Assembly (NCBI RefSeq): GCF_018998565.1
Contig: NZ_JAHNZO010000001.1
Span: 573,774 to 637,773, forward strand
DNA from: Paenibacillus oleatilyticus
Lineage (GTDB): Bacteria; Bacillota; Bacilli; Paenibacillales; NBRC-103111
Reading direction: 5' to 3'
DNA: 64,000 bases
Positions within the stretch are counted from its first letter, which is position 1, and each line of letters begins with the position of its first letter. This document shows, piece after piece, positions 59,401 through 64,000 of the stretch. The notes beneath the pieces were generated by a model. The model was given only the letters and a program-made list of their open reading frames with translations, did not search any database and was not told the origin of the DNA. The position numbers and the translations under genes are program-made.

Positions 59401-61118
59401 TCCATCAAACGGGTTTGCGTGATCAGAACAGCGGCCTGAGATTCCTCCAGGATCAGCCTGGCCCTTTCATACGGATACTTGGGATCGATCGGTACAAAAG
59501 CAGCTCCCGCCTTCAATACGCCGAGAAAACTGACAATCATCTCTAACGAACGTTCCAGCTTAATGGCAACGATGTTGCCGGAGCCAACCCCGCGCCTGCG
59601 CAGCGCCCGGGCCATCTGATTCGCCTTTTCATCCAATTCCCGATAGGTTAACTGCTCCTGGCCTAAGGAGACGGCTGCTCGTTCGGGCGTTCGTTCCGCT
59701 TGCTCCTCGAACAGCCGGTCAATGGTTTTATCCCGCGGATAGTCGGCCTTCCTATCATTAAAAGCGGCCAGTTGCCGCCGCTCGGCGTCCGTTATCATCG
59801 TGAGATCGGCCACGAGACCGTCCGGATTGCGGACGATTGCATGCAAAAGCACGCTAAAATGGTGAGCCAGCTTCTCCATAGCAGGGCGGTCAAACAAATT
59901 TTGATTATATTCAAAATGTAAGGATAGCCCTTCGTGCAGAAACATTTTCAGGCAAATATCGTAATTCGTCTTGCCGCTGCCGGCGAAGGAGCGAATTTGA
60001 AGGCGGCTGCCTTCGGTATGAAAAATGTGTTCAAAAGGGATATTTTCCAGTACGACGATGGAATCAAACCATTCATTATTTTTCAAACCGCATTCCGCTT
60101 TGATGTCGGCAAGAGACGTATACCGGTAATTTTCCCGCGCCTTCATGTCTTCGGAAATCTGATGGATGAGGGACTTCCCGCTCGCGCCCGCCGTCAAGCT
60201 CACTCTTGTCGGCAGCGTATTAACGAACAAGCCTGCGACTTGTTCCATTTCCCTCAGCTGATGGGGTCTCACCGATTCCACCGAGCCAAAAACCACATCG
60301 TCCACGCCTGTATACCGCTGCAGCAGCACTCCCCAAGCCGCATATAGAAGGGGAGCTAGAGTAAGGTTGGAGGCTATCGCCAAATCCTGGGCCTCGCGGT
60401 ACACCGTATCCGGGACGTTGAACGTCAAGTGATCCACGGCATAATCGTCCGATTCATGGACCTGATTGGTCTTCAGCCGGGTAGGCTCGAATGCCGCCAA
60501 ATAACGTTTCCAGTAGGTTAACGACTTGCCTTTGTCCTGGACCTGCAGCCATTTGACGAATTCCTTGTATTTTCCTTTCCTCGGCTTCTGATGCTCTTTC
60601 CCATCAAGCAAACGATTATAGGCGTCCTGGAACTCCTTGAGCAGAATCCCCATACTCCAGCCGTCAAACAAAATATGATGATTGGATAGAATCATTTCGA
60701 TTTCATTGTCGGACAGTACGCAGAGCAGAATGCGGTAGGGCTCAGACTCCAGGACCAGCTTTTGCGCCCGATCCGTTTCTTTGATGACTTGCAGCTGCGC
60801 AAGCTGATCATTCGCGGAATAAGGGGTCAAATCGATCGTCAGCACAGGCGGATCGAATTGCTTGAGGACCAGTTGAACCGGCCGATCGATGTTGTCCCAC
60901 TTGAAAACCGTGCGCAGCATTTCATTGTCGGCAGCGACCTTGCCCCAGGCTTGCTTAATTTTATCAATGTCGATGACACCCGTTATCCGAAACCCGAATT
61001 GCTCAAAATACATATTCGAATCCGGGTTTTTGATATAGTGAAACAGCATGCCGGCCTGCATTAGACTCAAATTAACGATATCTTCGACATTCTCTTTCGT
61101 AATCACTGGCTTGCTCAT
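53445..61118 (-). CDS. NRPS 1: C-A(Pro)-T-C-A(Dab)-T-C
   Basis: A 2557-residue NRPS: C1 (HHILFDGWS near 144), A1 (about 469-970), T1 (GGHSLKAMS near 1003), C2 (HHIISDG near 1183), A2 (1509-2030), T2 (near 2061) and a complete C3 (NHMISDGFS near 2243), with no TE. A1 reads D-V-Q-Y-V-A-H-V-V, the Pro code, and aligns closely with the TycB Pro domain as I remember it. A2 reads D-V-G-E-I-S-V-I-D, a diaminobutyrate-type code. The N-terminus (TKENVEDIVNLSLMQAGMLF) looks like the docking segment and first C domain of TycB, which accept a D-residue from a separate enzyme. ATG at 61118 has GGGGAG before it. It lies 16 bases after the aminotransferase gene and 19 before NRPS 2. Confidence 0.93.
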   Translation of the reverse strand: MSKPVITKENVEDIVNLSLMQAGMLFHYIKNPDSNMYFEQFGFRITGVIDIDKIKQAWGKVAADNEMLRTVFKWDNIDRPVQLVLKQFDPPVLTIDLTPYSANDQLAQLQVIKETDRAQKLVLESEPYRILLCVLSDNEIEMILSNHHILFDGWSMGILLKEFQDAYNRLLDGKEHQKPRKGKYKEFVKWLQVQDKGKSLTYWKRYLAAFEPTRLKTNQVHESDDYAVDHLTFNVPDTVYREAQDLAIASNLTLAPLLYAAWGVLLQRYTGVDDVVFGSVESVRPHQLREMEQVAGLFVNTLPTRVSLTAGASGKSLIHQISEDMKARENYRYTSLADIKAECGLKNNEWFDSIVVLENIPFEHIFHTEGSRLQIRSFAGSGKTNYDICLKMFLHEGLSLHFEYNQNLFDRPAMEKLAHHFSVLLHAIVRNPDGLVADLTMITDAERRQLAAFNDRKADYPRDKTIDRLFEEQAERTPERAAVSLGQEQLTYRELDEKANQMARALRRRGVGSGNIVAIKLERSLEMIVSFLGVLKAGAAFVPIDPKYPYERARLILEESQAAVLITQTRLMDPGLTGTPVLDVETEPLEEESKAPVDYVNTPNDLLYIIYTSGTTGKPKGVMLEHRNLVNLLYFQFTQTNIDCSGSVLQYTTLSFDVCYQEVFSTLLSGGKLHLIDNDTQTDVNRLLEVIAGNQIEVLYLPVSFLKFVFQDSDFAARFPTCVRHIVTAGEQLVVSDELKKMLRAQGIYLHNHYGPSETHVVTTYTVDPSNPIADLPPIGRPIANTSIYILDAHRQLVPQGVAGELYIAGDNVGRGYVDNPMLTAEKFFPDPNHPGGRMYSTGDLARWLPNGNIEYLGRKDDQVKIRGHRVELGEIESQLLRHPLVREASVKTWLEANGSPYLAAYIVLEEEMSFGQLRQDLAYSLPEYMLPSHFVWMEKLPITLNGKVNKNALPQPAEDLLNETAYIPPNNPAEEALCRIWQEVLGVAKLGIRDNFFELGGHSLKAMSLMSRVHKLMNVKIALRDIFEHPTIEQLAKVIQQQNSHQFISIVKAEQRDYYLLSSSQKRLFILHQLEGAERAYNMPEVLLLEGKLDRGQLEHAFAGLIARHDALRSSFELIDGVPVQRIHPTGDFRIGYLEASETEAKASIDGFVRPFDLSQAPLMRVDLIKIGEDKHLLLFDMHHIISDGMTIGLLLRELSELYAGNTLQPLHLQYKDYCVWQQDFMQTDEYKKEEAYWLDALAGEIPVLELPTDRARPALQSFNGDHIQVVLDQDLSEQLYQLAGRTGTTMFMVLLGAYAGLLHKLTGKEEFIVGSPITGRPQDELTNIMGMFINTLALRMFPAGNKRFSDFLKEVKHTALSAYEHQQYPFEELIEKLNIRRDISRNPIFDTMFELLNVELALELTDVQARPYKFGYCASKFDLTFSVLEEKGGIKLIVDYCTALFNKETIERWARCYVQLLRQLVHEPDAVLGDIELLSEAEREHILVGFNDTAAAYDTESRTFHEIFEEQAARTPDQTALVVGEAEWTYAALNAQANRLARALRAKGVRRETIVGIMARRSADTIIGALAVMKAGGAYLPIDPAYPAGRIAYLLRDSQAALLLTQRELQGQIAELLTGSRAEESSEGAGFSGEVLYFEDDGLEAESSAPVELLSGPEDLAYVIYTSGTTGQPKGVMIEHRSFVNVAMAYRTVYRLDQFPVRLLQMASFSFDVFSGDMARTFANGGQCVLCPEEVRADIPGLARLLQERGITIFESTPALITPLFDYVQEQGIPLPELKVVIVSSDSCSVEEYAKLQTRFGADIRILNVYGVTEASIDTSYYEEPLDKLPGAGYVPIGKPMPNMRMYVVNDRMQLQPVGVPGELVIGGAGVARGYYRKPELSAEKFVANPFVPGERLYRTGDLVRWMPDGNLEYLGRIDNQVQLRGYRVELGEVESRLLQIASVREAAAIIRDDGQGERYLCAYVVADEDLATAGMREDLAKTLPHFMIPSYFVRLERMPLTPNGKVDRKALPAPDREEGDVSYIAPRNELEDKLAAIWQDVLRLGRVGVRDNFFEIGGHSLRATAMISRIHKELNVQLPLREVFLSPTIEKLAFAIEGLNGNSFATIVKADSRAYYPLSSAQKRLYILQQMPGSELIYNMPHAMMLEGRLERGRLEKALSALIERHEALRTSFEMVDGVVVQRIHPAVDFQVRYRQSTEEQLDALVKAFAQPFDLEQAPLFRVELIALSEERHLLLLDMNHMISDGFSLDIIHHELGELYAGKDLLQLDIQYKDYAVWERKYFDSDIFKVHENYWLSAMAGELSTLQVPTDYRRSSVQSFAGDTVAFSIDKELTDKLRQLSMQTGTTLYMALMSAYHILLHKYTGQEDIRVGSLIAGRSHADLEPIVGMFVNTLVIRAALSGEKTAAGFLQEMKQTTLAAYEHQDYPFDRLVEKLGLKRDLSRNPLFDTLFALHNTENREKKLSDVAMKYFPLPFAVSLFDLSLDVVELGDTLYCTLDFMTSLFKKETVQRMSNDWIFILRTMTANVEVQIKDIHLQTFNPLTNTVDEPIEFIF
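54919..56719 (-). repeat. 1.8-kb near-identical Dab adenylation-domain repeat, copy in NRPS 1
   Basis: Partner of 50919-52719. Sequence diverges abruptly at both ends, inside the T domain on one side and inside the end of the C domain on the other, so the exchanged unit is an A domain with part of its T domain. Confidence 0.95.
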
Positions 61119-61134
61119 GGTCTCTCCCCTATGA

Positions 61135-62424
61135 TTAGGCATAAACGCCTTGTCTCTCGCTGCAAACTTCTTGCGCACAAAACTTTTGCATGCTCGTCTT
61201 AATGATCGCCATGCCCTGCATCAAAAGCTCGGTCTCGATATTTAAAGGCGGCATTATTTTGATGACCGTATCGCCTCTTCCCGCCCTTTCGATAATGAGT
61301 CCCCTCTCATAACACTCTGCGACAATTTTCTTCGATATCGCTTTATCCGTAAGATTGGAGACATCAATCCCCCAGATCATCCCAATGCCGCGAATCTGGA
61401 TGTTGGCGTCAAGAGGAGTAATTTCTTTATGCAAAAAGCTGTCAAGGAATGCGGCTTTCGCTGCTACCTCCTGCTCCAAATTCACTTGTTTGCGGTATTC
61501 CAGGGCAGCCGTGCCGCCAATGAAGGCCAACTGGTTGCCTCGGAAGGTGCCGTTGTGCTCCCCAGGGTGCCAAATATCGAGCTCAGGCTTCATCAGAACG
61601 AGCGACATCGGCAATCCATAGCCGCCGATCGATTTGGAAAGAATGACAAGATCAGGGACAATGCCTGCGCGTTCAAAGGAGAAAAAAGTTCCCGTTCGCC
61701 CGCATCCCGCTTGAATATCGTCGCATATCAATAAAATGCCGTGCCGTTCGCACAAAGCGCTCAGTCGGCGCATCCATTCAACCGGGGCGACGATCACGCC
61801 GCCTTCCGCCTGCACGGTCTCGAAGATGATGGCTGCCGGCTTCTCAATCCCGCTGTTTTCATCCGTCAGAACAGCTTCCATATAGGCGATGGTATCGAAC
61901 GTATCCATGAAGCCGTATGGGTAAGGCATGAACGTCACATGCGAGAGGGGAACTCCCGCACCCGCCCTGTTGTAAAGGTTGCCGGTCAAAGCCAGGCTTC
62001 CGAGCGACATGCCGTGGAATCCGCCCATGAACGAAAATACGCCCGTACGCCCCGTCACCTTCCTGGCCAGCTTGATGCTCGCCTCCACCGCATTCGTACC
62101 CGTCGGACCGCAAAACTGCATTTTGTACGGATAACGGCCAGGAGCGAGAACTTCCCTCTGGAAGGTTTCAATAAACGCCTGTTTCGCCTTGGTAAACATG
62201 TCCAATCCGTGAATAACGCCGTCATTTTCGAGATAGTCCATAATTTTTCGCTTGATATACGCGTTGTTGTGCCCATAATTCAGGGCGCCGGCGCCAGCAA
62301 AAAAATCAATATAACGTTTCCCGTTTTCCGCTACCATGACGCTATCTTTAGCGCTGCTATAAACATCTGAAAAGGTTCTGCAATAAGATCGCACATTCGA
62401 TTCCCATTCTTCAAATACGTTCAT
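61135..62424 (-). CDS. diaminobutyrate-2-oxoglutarate aminotransferase (EctB-like)
   Basis: A 429-residue class III PLP aminotransferase. It shows FFAGAGALNYGHNN, FCGPTGTNAVEASIKLAR (phosphate-binding region), the cofactor Asp in ICDDIQAGCGRTG and the Schiff-base Lys in VILSKSIGGYGLPMS. These are marks of EctB-type enzymes, which make L-2,4-diaminobutyrate from aspartate semialdehyde with glutamate as amino donor. No ectA or ectC follows, so the product is not for ectoine; instead it should feed the two Dab-type adenylation domains of NRPS 1 and 2. The gene lies 12 bases after the ABC transporter gene and 16 before NRPS 1. Confidence 0.92.
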   Translation of the reverse strand: MNVFEEWESNVRSYCRTFSDVYSSAKDSVMVAENGKRYIDFFAGAGALNYGHNNAYIKRKIMDYLENDGVIHGLDMFTKAKQAFIETFQREVLAPGRYPYKMQFCGPTGTNAVEASIKLARKVTGRTGVFSFMGGFHGMSLGSLALTGNLYNRAGAGVPLSHVTFMPYPYGFMDTFDTIAYMEAVLTDENSGIEKPAAIIFETVQAEGGVIVAPVEWMRRLSALCERHGILLICDDIQAGCGRTGTFFSFERAGIVPDLVILSKSIGGYGLPMSLVLMKPELDIWHPGEHNGTFRGNQLAFIGGTAALEYRKQVNLEQEVAAKAAFLDSFLHKEITPLDANIQIRGIGMIWGIDVSNLTDKAISKKIVAECYERGLIIERAGRGDTVIKIMPPLNIETELLMQGMAIIKTSMQKFCAQEVCSERQGVYA

Positions 62425-62436
62425 AAAGTTTCACCC

Positions 62437-64000
62437 TTACGCATTGAGATTAGTGGAGAAATGTAATTCCGCCGGCTTTGTGCGTCGAACCTTACGATGT
62501 TCAACTTTCTGCAGCTTTCCGAACTCCATTTTGACGAGTTGATCCGCTAAATCGAAATAAGCGTCATCATGGGTAATCGCAATGATGCATTTGCCTTCCT
62601 TTTTTAATTCGGGCAGCAGCACCTCATAGAAGTACCGGCGGAACTCCGGGTCCTGGTCGGCCGCCCATTCGTCGTACAGACAAAGCGGTTTATCTTCCAA
62701 GTAATTGATGAGAAAAGCAAGCCGTTTTCTTTGTCCGGTAGACAGCTTAACCGTACTGAAAGCATCGTCTTTAACTTCGACCTTGTCTTCAATGCGAAGC
62801 AGCTTTAAGTATTCTGCGACCAGAGGGCCTTTCCGTTCCAGGTCAACGCCGTACATTCTCTTAAACAAGTAGAAGTCGCTGAAAATGGTAGAGAAATATT
62901 CTCCCAATTGCGCGGACCCGACGGGGCGCCCATTGATGCGAATCTCGCCTTGGGTTGGCGAGTACAACCCTGTGATAAGCTTGGCCAGCGTTGACTTCCC
63001 GCTGCCGTTCCCTCCCGTGATGAATGAGATTTCACTTGAATGAAAGCGAAGATTAATCGGACCTACCATGAACGATTCGCCGTTATCGCCCGTATAGTTG
63101 AAATGGACATCTACCAATTCCAAGGTTACAGGGGTAGTCTGATCGGCACCGGCCAAATCCGAGACATCCGGTTGAGACCTCGGCAAAGCTCCGAGATCAT
63201 GCATAAATTGGTTGATGCGCTGCCAGCTGATTTTCATTTGCATCATATTGGGCATCGCGCCCGATAACACGGTAATAGGCCCGATCATGAACAGGAATAG
63301 ATATACAAAGCTTTGCAGCGTGGCGACATCCAGGCTTTGAAACAGATGCGGGAATAGAAAAACAACCGTTCCGATAATGACAATAAAACTGATCTCACTC
63401 ATGATGGTGACATAGGCAAACTTGACTTCTCCAACAATTCTCCGCTCCATGTAAACGTTGCAGCTAGCTTCGATATCCCCGCGGAACTGGTCGTTTTTCT
63501 TTTTATTGATCGAGAGCTCCTTGGAGCCCCCGACCATATCCTGGATAAAATCGAGAAACATGCTTTGCAGGTCTCTGACGTTCTCCCAAATCGCGTCCAG
63601 CTTTCCGGATTGTCTGTGAAAGATCAGCACAATAAGCCCGAGTACGCAAAACAGAAGCAGCAGCGCATAAGGGTTTAACACCCCTAGATACACAAAACAG
63701 CTGATCAGCGTGATTGAGCTCGTCAACACCGTGATGAGTGTATTCGCGAATTCGCTAATGACTTCCATTTCATTGTTTAAGCTCGAATAGATCCGCCCAC
63801 TCTCGACATTTTCCAATTTCTCGTAGGGAGAACGAAGATAAGTGTCGATCATCGTCATGCGCTTGTCGTAGATGAGCTCGTTCGCAATCGAGATTAGTTT
63901 TTTTCTGACCAATACTTGGGAAATGACGTAAAAGGTCAGCGCCAGCGTGAAATACAGCAGCATTTTGTTTAATTCCGCGCGGCCGCCTGCGACGGCGATA
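62437..64000 (-). CDS. cyclic-peptide-export type ABC transporter, N-terminus beyond the window
   Basis: The frame is open to the last base, so the N-terminus is missing; about 520 residues are seen. A membrane half with at least four remaining helices (to about 240) is fused to an ATPase half: Walker A FITGGNGSGKSTLAK, signature KLSTGQRKRLAF, Walker B LCLYDEWAADQDPEF and the switch His in IAITHDDAY. The D-E-W-A-A-D-Q-D-P-E form is typical of the SyrD/PvdE group that exports non-ribosomal peptides. As the first visible gene of the NRPS operon, it most likely exports the product and may give self-protection. Confidence 0.9.
   Translation of the reverse strand, partial: IAVAGGRAELNKMLLYFTLALTFYVISQVLVRKKLISIANELIYDKRMTMIDTYLRSPYEKLENVESGRIYSSLNNEMEVISEFANTLITVLTSSITLISCFVYLGVLNPYALLLLFCVLGLIVLIFHRQSGKLDAIWENVRDLQSMFLDFIQDMVGGSKELSINKKKNDQFRGDIEASCNVYMERRIVGEVKFAYVTIMSEISFIVIIGTVVFLFPHLFQSLDVATLQSFVYLFLFMIGPITVLSGAMPNMMQMKISWQRINQFMHDLGALPRSQPDVSDLAGADQTTPVTLELVDVHFNYTGDNGESFMVGPINLRFHSSEISFITGGNGSGKSTLAKLITGLYSPTQGEIRINGRPVGSAQLGEYFSTIFSDFYLFKRMYGVDLERKGPLVAEYLKLLRIEDKVEVKDDAFSTVKLSTGQRKRLAFLINYLEDKPLCLYDEWAADQDPEFRRYFYEVLLPELKKEGKCIIAITHDDAYFDLADQLVKMEFGKLQKVEHRKVRRTKPAELHFSTNLNA

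Noticed and set aside
61135-62424. Ectoine biosynthesis locus
   Set aside because: Only the EctB-like gene is present; it sits inside an NRPS operon with Dab-specific modules.

Overview
The window looks like part of a Paenibacillus-type genome. This inference rests on moderately high GC, strong AGGAGG-type ribosome binding sites, B. subtilis-like gene sets (dhb, yxd/bce) and a chitosanase that, from memory, is almost the same as the enzyme from 'Bacillus circulans' MH-K1. No rRNA, tRNA, CRISPR array, transposase or phage gene was seen. Most of the DNA is secondary metabolism, mainly on the minus strand.

Left part (1-6570): a cut-off HTH regulator, an AbgA-like M20 amidohydrolase, an ArsR regulator with a compact promoter/operator, a membrane-anchored DJ-1/PfpI protein, a tiny Ig-like fragment gene, and a divergent MarR/EamA pair separated by two palindromic operators.

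Siderophore locus (6578-23503, minus strand): an AraC regulator fused to a siderophore-binding domain, a binding lipoprotein, a BesA-like esterase, dhbA, dhbC, dhbE, dhbB, dhbF, mbtH and an MFS exporter. Several genes overlap by ATGA. One Fur box matches the classical 19-bp consensus exactly, and a second lies in front of the lipoprotein gene. The pockets of the two DhbF adenylation domains read as Gly and Thr, so the product is most likely bacillibactin (DHB-Gly-Thr trimer).

Middle (23760-39194): an orphan protein with the N-terminal signature seen in contractile-injection-system cargo; a stand-alone A-T-E-like NRPS; a secreted GH46 chitosanase behind two copies of a CG-centred palindrome; a complete Bce/Yxd-type peptide-sensing and detoxification module (response regulator, kinase, ATPase, permease, YxeA) with a matching operator; a hybrid histidine kinase; and a CapA-like phosphatase.

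Right part (39351-64000, minus strand): a second NRPS operon, in transcription order a cyclic-peptide-type ABC exporter (cut by the window edge), a diaminobutyrate aminotransferase, NRPS 1 (C-A-T-C-A-T-C), NRPS 2 (half-C-A-T-C-A-T-C-A-T-C-A-T-TE) and a cytochrome P450. Predicted residues are Pro-Dab-Dab-X-X-Ile. I do not recognise the product. The two Dab adenylation domains lie in a 1.8-kb direct repeat at an offset of exactly 4000 bp, nearly identical in DNA. The first C domain resembles one that follows an epimerising module, so an upstream NRPS partner is expected, either outside the window or possibly the orphan A-T-E-like enzyme.
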